A stretch of DNA of 64,000 bases from Nitrospina sp052156635 (lineage in GTDB: Bacteria; Nitrospinota; Nitrospinia; Nitrospinales; Nitrospinaceae): the NCBI RefSeq assembly GCF_052156635.1, contig NZ_JBQKUO010000004.1, positions 310,001 to 374,000 on the forward strand. Reading direction: 5' to 3'. The notes under the pieces were generated by a model. That model saw only the letters and a program-made list of their open reading frames with translations. It ran no database searches and had not been told where the DNA came from. Within the stretch, counting starts at the first letter, position 1. Each line of letters starts with the position of its first letter. The translations under genes and the position numbers were made by a program. Below, one piece after another: positions 8,705 to 18,624 of this stretch.

Positions 8705-11700
8705 TTATGCCACCTCTTCCAACATTGCCTGTTTCCGTTTTCGTTCTTCCACCACGCGGCGGTAATCGCGCGGGTAGACCTTGATGAATTTCGGGATCAT
8801 CTTTTCCCAGTTGTCGAGGACGCGTTTCGCCACCGCGCTTCCCGTGTACTCCAGGTGTTCGCGGATCAGGGTCTGCACCAGGTCAAGGTCCTCGTCCTCT
8901 TCAAAAGCGACCAGATCCACCAGTTCCTGGTTGCAGTGGATGGGAAACGATCCGTCCTCGTCCAGCACGTACGCGATGCCACCGCTCATGCCTGCGGCGA
9001 AGTTGCGTCCGGCCTTGCCAAGCACCACCACGTTTCCGCCGGTCATGTATTCACAACCATGGTCTCCAACGCCTTCCACCACTGCATCCGCGCCGCTGTT
9101 GCGCACGGCGAAGCGCTCGCCCGCTATGCCACGGAAATACGCCTTGCCGGATATGGCGCCGTACAGCACCACGTTGCCGATGAGGATGTTCTTTTCTGCG
9201 ACAATCGGCGACTCCTTCGCCGGTGCGACGATGATCCTGCCGCCGGACAACCCTTTACCAACGTAGTCGTTGGTGTCGCCCTTCAGGTTGAAGGTGACGC
9301 CGTTGGCCAGGAATGCGCCGAAACTCTGCCCGGCCGACCCCTTGAAATCGATATGAATGGTTTCGTCAGGCAGGCCCGCCTCACTGTAGCGTTTGGAAAT
9401 TTCGTAACTCAGCATGGCACCGGTGGCACGGTCCACATTACCGATGGTGTGTTTGAGGCGAATCGGTTTCTTGTGTTCGATGGCTCCGGCACATTCGGCG
9501 ATCAGTTTTCGGTCAAGGCAGTTGTCCCCGATGTCGCCACTCAGATCCTGGGTGGTGACGTTGCGCGTGGCCACGCCCTCGCCTCCTTCCGCGCGGTAAA
9601 GGATGCGGGAAAAGTCCAGTTCGCGGCTCTTCCAATGGTCAATGGAGGTGTCCACTTCCAGCAGATCCGTTCGGCCGATCAAATCGTCCAGTTTGCGGAA
9701 TCCCAGCTGCGCCATCAGTTCGCGCACCTCCTGCGCAATGAAGCGGAAGAAGTTGACCACGTAATCGGCCTGGCCGGAAAACTTTTTGCGCAACTCCGGA
9801 TCCTGTGTCGCCACACCCACCGAACAAGTGTTCAGGTGACATTTTCGCATCATGATGCATCCGAGGGTCACCAGGGGTACGGTGGAGAAACCGAATTCAT
9901 CCGCGCCCAGCAGCGCACCGATGACCACATCGCGCCCGGTCTTCAACTGGCCATCGACCTGCACCCGGATGCGCCCGCGCAGGTCGTTGAGCACCAGCAC
10001 CTGCTGGGTTTCCGCCAGGCCCAGTTCCCACGGCAAGCCGGCGTGTTTGATCGACGTCTGGGGAGAAGCTCCGGTTCCGCCGTCATGCCCGGCGATCAAC
10101 ACCCCTTCAGCGCGTGCTTTGGAAACGCCCGCGGCGACCGTGCCCACACCCGCCTCCGCCACCAGCTTCACACTGACGCCGGCCTTGGGGTTGGAGTTGT
10201 GCAGATCGAAGATCAACTGCTGCAGGTCTTCGATGGAGTAAATGTCATGGTGCGGCGGCGGCGAAATGAGTCCCACGCCCGGCGTCGAATGCCGGATCTT
10301 GGCAATGTACTCGCTGACCTTGTGGCCGGGCAACTGACCTCCCTCACCCGGCTTGGCGCCCTGCGCGATCTTGATCTGCAACTCATCGGCATTCGCCAGG
10401 TAATTGCTGTTCACACCGAAACGTCCCGATGCCACCTGCTTGATCTTGCTGCGCCGGGAATCGCCGTTCGCATCAGGCGTGTAGCGCACCAGGTCCTCAC
10501 CACCCTCCCCCGTGTTGCTCTTTCCGCCAAGGCGGTTCATGGCGATGGCCAGGGTCTCATGCGCCTCTCGGGAAATCGAGCCGATCGACATCGCGCCCGT
10601 ACAGAACCGGCGGGTGATTGCCTCCACCGGCTCCACCTCGTCGATCGGGATCGACTGCGTCGGCTTGAACTTGAACATGCCGCGGATGGTGCAGTTGCGC
10701 GTGTTCTGTTCGTCACTCACTTTGGAAAATTGCTTGAATTTTTCATAATTGTTGGACCGCGTCGCCTCCTGAATCAACGCCACCATCGCGGGGCTGATCA
10801 TGTGTTCTTCTTCGCCGCGCCGCCAGTGGTAGTAGCCACCCAGGTCCAGCGCCGGACGGATGATCTTCGACCGCTCGTACGCGTTGCGGTGGCGCGCCAG
10901 TACTTCGCGCGCAATGTCCTTCAGCTTGATGCCGGCAACACGCGACGGCGTTCCGGTGAAATAACGGTGGACAAGGTCCTCGTGCAGACCCACCGCTTCG
11001 AAAATCTGTGCGCCGCGATAGCTCTGGATGGTGGAGATACCCATCTTCGCGGTGATCTTGTACAGGCCCTTTTTGCAGGACAGGATGAAATTTTCGATCG
11101 CCTTGTCCGGGGCCACGTCTTTCACATACACCTGTTCCCGCACCACCTGTTTTGCGGTTTCGTATGCGAGGTAAGGATAGATGCCGCCTGCGCCGTAACC
11201 GATGAGCAGGGCAAAGTGGTGCATCTCCCGGGCCTCGGCGGTTTCCACCACAAGGCCCACCCGGGTGCGCGTTTTCTCGCGAAGCAAATGATGGTGCACC
11301 GCACCGGTCGCCAACAAGCTCGGGATGGCCGCGTGATTATCATCGACGCCCCGGTCGGACAGGATCAGGATGGTCGCGCCGTTCTCCATGGCTTCGGAAG
11401 CCTTTGCGCACAGATTCTCCACCGCCTTTTCCAGTCCGTCTTCACCTTCGGACACCGGGAACAATAAGGACAGTGTGGCGGTTTTCAAATCCTGCTGATT
11501 GAGGTTTTGAATCTTGTGAAACTCCTCCGGCTTGAGGATCGGGTGTTTCAGGCGCAGTTTGCGGCAGTTTTCCGGACCGGGTTCCAGCAGGTTGTACTCG
11601 CGGCCGAGCGTGACTTCCATGGACATCACCAGTTCCTCGCGGATGGAATCGATTGCCGGATTGGTGACCTGTGCAAACAGTTGCTTGAAGTAATTGAACA

Positions 11701-13243
11701 GAAGTTGCGGCCGTTCCGAACGCACGGCAAGCGGCGTGTCATTGCCCATGGAGCCCACGGCTTCCAGGCCGGTGCCGACCATCGGGGCCAGCACGACTTT
11801 CATGTCTTCGGCGGTGTAACCGAATGCGATCTGCTGGACCAGCGGGTCCTCGATCTTCGGTTCGACATAACCGTTGGGCACCGGCAGGTTTTCGATGTTG
11901 ACCTGGTTCTCCTGCACCCACTGCTGATAAGGATGCGCCTGGGCCAAAGGCCGTTTGATCTCCTCGTCGGAACAAATCCTTCCGGCCTTGAGATCGACAA
12001 AAAACATGCGGCCCGGCTGGAGGCGCCCTTTTAACTTGATGGTCGATTCGTCCAGCGGCAGCGCTCCCACCTCCGAGGCCATGATGACGCGGTCGTCGGT
12101 GGTGACCACGTAGCGCGACGGGCGAAGGCCGTTGCGGTCGAGCACCGCGCCGACCACATCGCCGTCGGTGAAGGTGATCGACGCCGGACCGTCCCACGGC
12201 TCCATCATCGACGCATGATATTCAAAGAAAGCGCGCTTCTCGTCATCCATCGTTTCGTGGCCGCTCCACGGTTCGGGGATCATCATCATGACCGCGTGGG
12301 GAAGCGACCGTCCGGTCATCACCAGAAGTTCCAGCGCCTGGTCGAAGTCGGCGGTATCGCTACCGCCCGGCGGAATGACCGGAATCAGTTTTTCCGAGTC
12401 GTCGAACAGGTTGCTTTCGAACATGGCTTCGCGCGCTGACATCCAGTTCTTGTTGCCCTGCACGGTGTTGATCTCGCCGTTGTGCGCGACCATGCGCATA
12501 GGCTGGGCGCGCCCCCAGGACGGAAAGGTGTTGGTGCTGTAGCGCGAATGAACGAGGGACAGCGCGGACGTCATGCGCGGATCGCTGACATCGAGGTAGT
12601 AACGGCCCACCTGCGGGGCCATCAACTGGCCTTTGTAAACGATGGTTTTGCTGGAAAGACTGCAAATGTAATAAGACTCGTACAGCTCCGCGAGACCGGA
12701 GGCGCGGATGGCACGTCCGGCCTGCTTGCGCACGATATAAAGTTTGCGCTCAAAAGCGTCCCGGTCTTCGATGCTGCCCGCCCCGATGAAAATCTGGCGG
12801 ATGTCCGGCTCCACTTCCGCCGCCACGGTTCCAATCTGAGTGTTGTCCACCGGCACCTTGCGCCAGCCCAGCATCTCAAGACCTTCTTCTTTCGTGACCT
12901 GGTCGAAAATCTGCATCAGGCTTTCCGCCCGGTCGTCCCGCGGAAGGAATACCAGCCCCGTACCGTATTTCCCTTCGGAGGGCAGGGTGATGCCAACCTT
13001 TGCACACTCTTCCTTATAATAATCGTGAGGTATCTGGATCAGGATCCCCGCACCATCGCCGGTGAGCGGATCAGCACCCACCGCCCCGCGGTGCTCCAAA
13101 CGGTTCAGAAGTTCCAGCGACTGCTGGATGAGTTCGTGAGACTTCTCCCCCTTCAGGTTGGCAATGAAGCCCACCCCACAGTTTTCTCTTTCAAATCGCG
13201 GGTCGTACAAACCCTGCCGTTTGGGTAATCGTTGAATTTTCAT
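8705..13243 (-). CDS. gltB: Glutamate synthase (NADPH) large subunit
   Basis: GltB converts glutamine and 2-oxoglutarate to two glutamates, the second half of GS-GOGAT ammonium assimilation. The 1512-residue product is of family length. A 21-residue propeptide precedes the amidotransferase nucleophile in ENCGVGF (Cys22). The glutaminase domain runs to about residue 430, then the central domain, then the FMN synthase domain with GGTGASP and the 3Fe-4S cysteines in CIMMRKCHLNTC, and a C-terminal GXGXG beta-helix rich in glycine repeats. It lies directly upstream of gltD and has its own promoter at 13334-13362. Confidence 0.98.
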   Translation of the reverse strand: MKIQRLPKRQGLYDPRFERENCGVGFIANLKGEKSHELIQQSLELLNRLEHRGAVGADPLTGDGAGILIQIPHDYYKEECAKVGITLPSEGKYGTGLVFLPRDDRAESLMQIFDQVTKEEGLEMLGWRKVPVDNTQIGTVAAEVEPDIRQIFIGAGSIEDRDAFERKLYIVRKQAGRAIRASGLAELYESYYICSLSSKTIVYKGQLMAPQVGRYYLDVSDPRMTSALSLVHSRYSTNTFPSWGRAQPMRMVAHNGEINTVQGNKNWMSAREAMFESNLFDDSEKLIPVIPPGGSDTADFDQALELLVMTGRSLPHAVMMMIPEPWSGHETMDDEKRAFFEYHASMMEPWDGPASITFTDGDVVGAVLDRNGLRPSRYVVTTDDRVIMASEVGALPLDESTIKLKGRLQPGRMFFVDLKAGRICSDEEIKRPLAQAHPYQQWVQENQVNIENLPVPNGYVEPKIEDPLVQQIAFGYTAEDMKVVLAPMVGTGLEAVGSMGNDTPLAVRSERPQLLFNYFKQLFAQVTNPAIDSIREELVMSMEVTLGREYNLLEPGPENCRKLRLKHPILKPEEFHKIQNLNQQDLKTATLSLLFPVSEGEDGLEKAVENLCAKASEAMENGATILILSDRGVDDNHAAIPSLLATGAVHHHLLREKTRTRVGLVVETAEAREMHHFALLIGYGAGGIYPYLAYETAKQVVREQVYVKDVAPDKAIENFILSCKKGLYKITAKMGISTIQSYRGAQIFEAVGLHEDLVHRYFTGTPSRVAGIKLKDIAREVLARHRNAYERSKIIRPALDLGGYYHWRRGEEEHMISPAMVALIQEATRSNNYEKFKQFSKVSDEQNTRNCTIRGMFKFKPTQSIPIDEVEPVEAITRRFCTGAMSIGSISREAHETLAIAMNRLGGKSNTGEGGEDLVRYTPDANGDSRRSKIKQVASGRFGVNSNYLANADELQIKIAQGAKPGEGGQLPGHKVSEYIAKIRHSTPGVGLISPPPHHDIYSIEDLQQLIFDLHNSNPKAGVSVKLVAEAGVGTVAAGVSKARAEGVLIAGHDGGTGASPQTSIKHAGLPWELGLAETQQVLVLNDLRGRIRVQVDGQLKTGRDVVIGALLGADEFGFSTVPLVTLGCIMMRKCHLNTCSVGVATQDPELRKKFSGQADYVVNFFRFIAQEVRELMAQLGFRKLDDLIGRTDLLEVDTSIDHWKSRELDFSRILYRAEGGEGVATRNVTTQDLSGDIGDNCLDRKLIAECAGAIEHKKPIRLKHTIGNVDRATGAMLSYEISKRYSEAGLPDETIHIDFKGSAGQSFGAFLANGVTFNLKGDTNDYVGKGLSGGRIIVAPAKESPIVAEKNILIGNVVLYGAISGKAYFRGIAGERFAVRNSGADAVVEGVGDHGCEYMTGGNVVVLGKAGRNFAAGMSGGIAYVLDEDGSFPIHCNQELVDLVAFEEDEDLDLVQTLIREHLEYTGSAVAKRVLDNWEKMIPKFIKVYPRDYRRVVEERKRKQAMLEEVA

Positions 13244-13333
13244 AAATAACTTTGATTGGGTTTTTTATCTGAGTTTGCAAGGCTGGCTGTTCAGCAACTC
13301 AGAGCAATGGGAGCAAAGCCTGTGCCATTTCAC

Positions 13334-13362
13334 ATAGTAGCTGTAAAATCAATTACTTTCAA
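13334..13362 (-). promoter_or_regulatory. Putative sigma-70 promoter for gltBD
   Basis: On the minus strand TTGAAA (13357-13362) and TACTAT (13334-13339) are 17 bases apart, giving a leader of roughly 85 bases before gltB. The rest of the 13244-13754 gap is AT-mixed. No other gene or structured RNA was recognised there; one 66-codon minus ORF at 13471-13671 lacks support. Confidence 0.5.
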
Positions 13363-13754
13363 CTTGGCGCCCAATTATGATTCCATTTTAGACATAGAAT
13401 GGTGTAAAAATACAACACTCGTGTAAGAAGAACTGTGGGGGTGCCAGCCCTTTCTTGTCTGTGGAACCTTTCATTTAAGTACAAGTGAATTCCTAAAATC
13501 AACTGAAAAATGACCCCTCTCCGGATTCTTTAAAGGTCTCCAACTGCCATTCGAAGCCCGCCGGAAACCCTGCATTTGACGTGTATTTTGTGAACCGCTT
13601 CTGGTAATAATGAAGGAGAGAGGTGCTGTCCGGCAGGTGGCCTTCCGGCATATTGTACTCCCGGCCCGCAAATCATTCCATTTAGTTCTGACCGTGCCGG
13701 ATGAATTCCGGACGGTAATTTCCCCCTCATAAACCGATTACCTGGAGGACGCAT

Positions 13755-14408
13755 ATGATTGTCGGCGAAGTGATGTCCAAGAAACTCCACACGGTAAAAA
13801 AGTCCGATTCCCTTAAGAAAGCGCAGGATCTGATGGTGACCCATGCCATTCGCCATTTGCCGGTCGTGGACAAGGGAGAGCTTCTCGGCATCATCACCGA
13901 AAGCGACATCCGCGGCGCCTTCATCGGCCAGGGGAGAAATGCCCGCAAAGGCAATTCGGGCAAGCTCGAGATCAACAATCCCGGCAAAATGAAGGTCAAC
14001 GACTACATGACCCGTCACCCCCTGGTGGTGGTGCCCGAAACCCACATCGAGGATGCCGCCCTCATGATCTATAAAAACAAGATCGGCGCCCTCCCTGTCA
14101 TCAAGCGCAACAAGCTGGTCGGCATCATCACCATCATGGACATGCTTGGCATTTTCGTCGACCTCATGGGCATCCTTCATTCCAGTTCGCGCATTGACGT
14201 GGTGATGGGCAAAAACCCGGACAATTTTGAAAAGGTGTCCAGCATCATCAACAAGGAGGGGTTGAACATCATCAGCGTCGGCATGGCGCCCTACCTGAAG
14301 GACCCGACCCAGCAGGTCTATTTTTTCCGCCTCGACCTGTGTGAAACGAAAAACGTCGTCGGTAAAATCGAAAAAGCAGGTTTCCACGTGATCAGTTCAA
14401 TGGATTGA
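13755..14408 (+). CDS. CBS-domain protein with C-terminal ACT-like domain (AcuB-like)
   Basis: The 217-residue product begins with two CBS domains (about residues 1-60 and 76-138). Each shows the expected 'MxxxxxTV...A...M......LPVV...L.GIIT..D' pattern, for instance DYMTRHPLVVV and ALPVIKRNKLVGIIT. A C-terminal segment of about 70 residues has the alternation of an ACT domain. CBS pairs bind adenosine nucleotides and ACT domains bind amino acids, so a metabolite-sensing role is likely, but no partner is encoded next to it. GGAGG lies seven bases before the ATG. 'AcuB' is a similarity label only. Confidence 0.8.
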   Translation: MIVGEVMSKKLHTVKKSDSLKKAQDLMVTHAIRHLPVVDKGELLGIITESDIRGAFIGQGRNARKGNSGKLEINNPGKMKVNDYMTRHPLVVVPETHIEDAALMIYKNKIGALPVIKRNKLVGIITIMDMLGIFVDLMGILHSSSRIDVVMGKNPDNFEKVSSIINKEGLNIISVGMAPYLKDPTQQVYFFRLDLCETKNVVGKIEKAGFHVISSMD

Positions 14409-14618
14409 ACGGCGCGAGACGTCCAACTCCTGCCTTTGCCGTCGTGCCCCTCTCTCACAAGAGAAAACCAGGTCACCGGATCCGGCCCCACATCGACCGG
14501 ATTCCCACCATATTTTTCTTAAAAAGCCGAATCCAATTTACCAATTCGGAGTAAAATATCCCTGTAGGCTTTTGCCGGGTTTCCGGAAGGGGGAAATGAA
14601 ATCGGGAACCTGGCCGAA

Positions 14619-15995
14619 GTGGATGCTTCCCTGACTCTTTTTGACTTTCAAATCGGAAAAAAACCTGTGCGCTTGGTTTCCTTTGTGGTGGACCGAAATG
14701 GGTTGTACCAGGCCGGATTGCTGGCTCTACTGGCTTTCGTTCTGTCCGGCACTCTTTATCCATCCCTCCTGGCCGCACAGGATCTCGACGGACTCGACCG
14801 CCACGGCAACATCACCCTCCGCAGGGAAACCATCACCGGCAACTGGGGCGGACTCCGCACCGAACTCCTCGACCGCGGCATTTATTTCCGCGGCGGATAC
14901 ATGGGCGAACTGTTCCACATGGACCGACGCCACCGGAGCAGCCAGACCCGTTATTTCGGTTACGCGGACTTCGAGTTGCATGTCAATTTACAACAATTGC
15001 TCGACGGACCCGACGGCCATTTTTTCTTTTACACCACACTTCTTCATGGTAACCGGTTCCAATCGTTTATCGGTTCTGTCCACGACCTGAGTAATATTGA
15101 AGGCCGCCCCAACCTGCTTCTCATGCAGGCCTGGTACGACCAGCATTTTTTCGACCGGCGGATGGCCATCCTGGTCGGCATCTATGACATCGCCAACGAG
15201 TTCGACTACCGAGAATCCGCCCAGTTGTTCCTGAACGGCGCCTTCGGCACCGGCGTGGACCTCACCGAATCCGGCATTGCCGGTGTGCCGACCTACCCCC
15301 TCACCACTCTGGGCATGCGTCTCAGGATCGAACCCACCCCCAACTGGTACTATAAAGGTGCTGTGCTGGATGGGGTGCCGGGAGACCCGCAGAATCCCCG
15401 CGGCACGCAGGTGATCCTGGATGCGGATGACGAGGGGGTTCTGTTCATGAACGAAGTGGGATACGAGTCGGACCGGCCCCGCCTGGGCCTCAACAAGGCC
15501 GGGATCGGCAGCTGGTGGTACACGAAGCGGTTTCCGGACCTGGTGGAGCAGGACTCCGCCGGGGCTCCCCGGCAACATTCCGATACGCAGGGTATTTACC
15601 TGTTTGCCGAAGGCACCTTTTTTCTCGAATACCCACGCTCCAGACAGGGGCTGCGGGGCTTCGCCCGCCTGGGTTTTTCCGACCAGGACGTCAATGCGCT
15701 CTCCACCTACTTCGACGCCGGGCTGGAATACACCGGACTCATTCCCGGCCGGGACAGGGACAAGGCGGGCATCGCCGTCTCCTACCTGTTTTTCGGCGAC
15801 AAATACAAACAACAGCAGAGGGCGGCGGGCATCACCATCGACGATCCTGAGGTGCTGGTCGAGGCCACCTACAGAATCCGCGTGCGGCCGGGCATGTTCC
15901 TGCAACCGGACGTCCAGTACGTGTTCAATCCCGTGGCCCGGGCCGGAGCGGTGAACACGCTCTCGGTGGGCTTCCGCTTCGGCCTCAACTTCTAG
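14619..15995 (+). CDS. OprB-family outer-membrane porin
   Basis: The product (458 residues from GTG 14619) has a hydrophobic export segment (GLLALLAFVLSGTLYPSLLA) ending in AAQ, then the OprB signature GNWGGLRTELLDRGI and a beta-rich body ending in an aromatic strand, VGFRFGLNF. OprB-type porins admit carbohydrates or other small solutes through the outer membrane. The start is uncertain. GTG 14619 gives an unusually long N-terminus; the in-frame GTGs at 14685 and 14688 and the TTG at 14673 are shorter choices. A 12-codon ORF with a good ribosome site (ATG 14596) precedes it in another frame. No clear terminator follows. Confidence 0.8.
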   Translation: MDASLTLFDFQIGKKPVRLVSFVVDRNGLYQAGLLALLAFVLSGTLYPSLLAAQDLDGLDRHGNITLRRETITGNWGGLRTELLDRGIYFRGGYMGELFHMDRRHRSSQTRYFGYADFELHVNLQQLLDGPDGHFFFYTTLLHGNRFQSFIGSVHDLSNIEGRPNLLLMQAWYDQHFFDRRMAILVGIYDIANEFDYRESAQLFLNGAFGTGVDLTESGIAGVPTYPLTTLGMRLRIEPTPNWYYKGAVLDGVPGDPQNPRGTQVILDADDEGVLFMNEVGYESDRPRLGLNKAGIGSWWYTKRFPDLVEQDSAGAPRQHSDTQGIYLFAEGTFFLEYPRSRQGLRGFARLGFSDQDVNALSTYFDAGLEYTGLIPGRDRDKAGIAVSYLFFGDKYKQQQRAAGITIDDPEVLVEATYRIRVRPGMFLQPDVQYVFNPVARAGAVNTLSVGFRFGLNF

Positions 15996-16059
15996 CCAGC
16001 CCCGTTTTCCGCACAATCCCGGCCAAAAAACGCCCGCACCCTCTCGCATCCGCCCGGAA

Positions 16060-16088
16060 TTGCGTTACAATGGAACGTGATTTATTTA
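16060..16088 (+). promoter_or_regulatory. Putative promoter of leuA
   Basis: TTGCGT (16060-16065) and TATTTA (16083-16088) are 17 bases apart, leaving about 20 bases of leader before leuA, too short for a leucine attenuator. A TACAAT at 16066 is an alternative -10 but has no matching -35. Confidence 0.4.
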
Positions 16089-16115
16089 ACAATCCTTTAA
16101 CAAAAGAGAAAGATC

Positions 16116-17675
16116 ATGCAACCGGAACGAATCATCATATTCGACACGACGTTAAGAGACGGGGAACAATGTCCCGGCGCCAGTATGAACAATAAGGAAA
16201 AACTGGAAATCGCCCGGCAGCTGTCTCTACTGAAAGTCGATGTGATCGAAGCGGGGTTTCCGGTTGCTTCTCCCGGGGACTTCGAGTCGGTCAGGCAGAT
16301 CGCCAACGAAATCCGTGGTTCGTCGGTGGCGGGACTCGCCCGCGCCCTGAACAAGGACGTGGAAGCCTGCGCCCGTGCGCTGGAAAAAGCGGAGTCGCCG
16401 CGCATCCACATCTTCCTGTCCACGTCCAAGTTGCACCGTGACCACAAGCTGAACATGGACAAGGGGCAGATCATCAAGATGGCCACCGACGCCATTGAGT
16501 TCGGCAGGAAGTTTTGCGACGACATCGAGTTTTCGCCGGAAGACGCCTCGCGCACGGAACCGGACTTCCTCGCCGAGGTGGTGGAAGCGGTGATCGCCGC
16601 CGGAGCGAAGACGGTGAACATCCCCGATACGGTGGGCTATTCGGTGCCGGAGCAGTTCGGCGCACTCATCCGCTCGCTCAAGGAGAACGTGCCCAACATC
16701 GACGACGCCGTCATCAGCGTGCACTGCCACAACGACCTCGGCATGGCCGTGGCCAACTCGCTGGCGGCGGTGAAAGCCGGAGCGCGGCAGGTGGAATGCA
16801 CCGTCAACGGCATCGGTGAGCGCGCCGGCAACGCGGCGATGGAAGAGATCGTCATGGCGCTCAAGACGCGCAAGGACTTCTTCAGCTACGACACGCGCAT
16901 CGATACGAAACACATCATGGCGTGCAGCCGGCTGGTCAGCAGTCTCACCGGATTCTTTGTGCAGCGCAACAAGGCCATTGTCGGCAAGAACGCCTTCGCC
17001 CACGAATCCGGCGTGCACCAGGACGGCTACCTGAAGAAGAAGGACACCTACGAGATCATGGACCCGCGCGACATCGGGCTCGACAGTGCGGAGTTGGTTC
17101 TAGGCAAGCACTCCGGACGCAATGCGCTCAACAAGAAAATCGAGAGCATGGGCTACAAGCTGACCGTCGAGGAGATGGACCGCGTGTTCGCCGAGTTCAA
17201 GGTGCTGGCTGACGAGAAGAAGGATGTTTATGACGAAGACATCCTCGCCGTCATCCAGAAACAGGTGACCACCGACGACAGCCTGAACACGTACGTGCTG
17301 GAGAAAATCCAGTGCGGTTTCGAGACGGGCGTCATGCCGGAGGCAACCGTTCAGCTCAAAAGCCGTGACGGCCAGACGCACACCGCCACCGCGCAGGGCG
17401 ACGGGCCGATCGATGCCATCTACAACGCGATGGACAAGATCACCGGGCTCACCTGCAAACTGCTCGACTACCAGGTGATGTCAAAGACCAAGGGCAAGGA
17501 CGCACAGGGCGAGGTGTCGGTCCGTGTGCTCAGCGAAAACCGCGAGGTGCTGGGCAAGGGCACCGGCGTCAACACCGTCGAGGCCAGCGGCGTCGCCTAC
17601 GTCAACGCCATCAACAAACTCCTGCTGAAAAGCAAGAGCGGTCCCGTGGACGGTAACGAAATCCAGGGTCCGTGA
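16116..17675 (+). CDS. leuA: 2-isopropylmalate synthase
   Basis: LeuA condenses acetyl-CoA with 2-oxoisovalerate, the committed step of leucine synthesis, and is normally feedback-inhibited by leucine. The 519-residue product opens with IIIFDTTLRDGEQCPGASMN, which holds the catalytic Arg and metal-binding Asp. It has the metal site HCHNDLGMAVANS (about residues 205-217) and the glycine loop NGIGERAGN that together define the TIM-barrel family. The LeuA dimer regulatory domain fills the last 130 or so residues. A single-gene unit is likely, as a strong terminator follows and no other leu genes are adjacent. Confidence 0.97.
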   Translation: MQPERIIIFDTTLRDGEQCPGASMNNKEKLEIARQLSLLKVDVIEAGFPVASPGDFESVRQIANEIRGSSVAGLARALNKDVEACARALEKAESPRIHIFLSTSKLHRDHKLNMDKGQIIKMATDAIEFGRKFCDDIEFSPEDASRTEPDFLAEVVEAVIAAGAKTVNIPDTVGYSVPEQFGALIRSLKENVPNIDDAVISVHCHNDLGMAVANSLAAVKAGARQVECTVNGIGERAGNAAMEEIVMALKTRKDFFSYDTRIDTKHIMACSRLVSSLTGFFVQRNKAIVGKNAFAHESGVHQDGYLKKKDTYEIMDPRDIGLDSAELVLGKHSGRNALNKKIESMGYKLTVEEMDRVFAEFKVLADEKKDVYDEDILAVIQKQVTTDDSLNTYVLEKIQCGFETGVMPEATVQLKSRDGQTHTATAQGDGPIDAIYNAMDKITGLTCKLLDYQVMSKTKGKDAQGEVSVRVLSENREVLGKGTGVNTVEASGVAYVNAINKLLLKSKSGPVDGNEIQGP

Positions 17676-17710
17676 CAGGCAGGCTGTTGTATTGAAACCG
17701 ATGCAGAACC

Positions 17711-17758
17711 GAATCCCCATGCCGGGCGGCACCCCGCCGGGTATGGGGATTCCTTTTT
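17711..17758 (+). terminator. Rho-independent terminator after leuA
   Basis: A long hairpin (GAATCCCCATGCCGGGCGG paired, with small mismatches, to CCGCCGGGTATGGGGATTC) is followed by CTTTTTG. It separates leuA from cmoA, which starts 23 bases later. Confidence 0.9.
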
Positions 17759-17781
17759 GCATCTTCTGATACCGGAATAGA

Positions 17782-18576
17782 ATGGCACCCAGACAACGCG
17801 ACAACCTGTTCGCCCGCGACGACGCGCCGGAGAAATTCGAGTTCAACGAATCCGTCGCCCGCGTGTTCGACAACATGCTGGAACGCAGCGTTCCTTTTTA
17901 TAAGGAATGTCAGCAGATGGTGGTGGCGCTGGCCGAAAACTACTCGCAACCGGGCACGCGGGTTTACGACCTCGGTTGCTCCACCGGCACGCTGATCCGC
18001 GAGATGGCGCGCGCCCTGCCCGCCTCCTCGGAGGTCCGGTTCGTCGGCATCGACAACTCCGACGCCATGCTCAAAAAAGCCCGGCGCAAGCTGAAGGAAT
18101 TCGGCGACCGGTGCGAAGTGGTTACGGGCGACCTCAACGGCCCGCTGGAGCTGGTGGACGCGAGCGTGGTGGTGATGAATTACACCCTGCAATTCCTCCC
18201 CCCGGCAAAACGGCTGGCCCTGTTGAAGCGCATCCACAAAAGCCTGCTTCCCGGCGGGGCGCTGATCCTGATCGAGAAGGTGAAGGCGGAGGCCGAAGCG
18301 CTGGCCCCGGTCTTCGTCGAGCGTTATTACGCGTACAAGCGGGAGATGGGGTATTCGCGGATGGAGATTTCGCGCAAGCGGGAGGCCCTGGAGCAGGTTC
18401 TGGTGCCCCTCCGGCCCGCCGAAAATGTTACAATGCTGGAAACAGCCGGGTTTCAGGATGTGGACGTGTTTTTCAAGTGGTTCAACTTTTGCGGATTCGT
18501 GGCCCTTCGGGGCGGCGCACCGGGATCAACCAAGGCACCCGGTAAAAAACGCGCGAAGCCGCGCAAGTCCCGTTGA
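17782..18576 (+). CDS. cmoA: Carboxy-SAM synthase
   Basis: CmoA makes carboxy-S-adenosylmethionine from SAM and prephenate, the donor used by CmoB to form cmo5U at the tRNA wobble position. The product follows the E. coli protein closely: DNLFA...FEFNESVARVFDNM, RSVPFY, the SAM-binding VYDLGCSTG near residue 56, NYTLQFLPP and GGALILIEK. At 264 residues it is longer than the usual ~247; the extra C-terminus is a Lys/Arg/Pro-rich tail (about the last 20 residues) not typical of the family. CmoB is not in the window. Confidence 0.92.
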   Translation: MAPRQRDNLFARDDAPEKFEFNESVARVFDNMLERSVPFYKECQQMVVALAENYSQPGTRVYDLGCSTGTLIREMARALPASSEVRFVGIDNSDAMLKKARRKLKEFGDRCEVVTGDLNGPLELVDASVVVMNYTLQFLPPAKRLALLKRIHKSLLPGGALILIEKVKAEAEALAPVFVERYYAYKREMGYSRMEISRKREALEQVLVPLRPAENVTMLETAGFQDVDVFFKWFNFCGFVALRGGAPGSTKAPGKKRAKPRKSR

Positions 18577-18624
18577 AAACGGAAAAAAACTGGTGTACCC
18601 TTAGCAACTTTGAGGAATGGAGCC

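Noticed and set aside
7706..11467. A 1253-codon open frame on the plus strand
   Set aside because: It lies entirely antisense to gltB and gltD, whose products are unmistakable; long antisense frames are expected in GC-rich genes.
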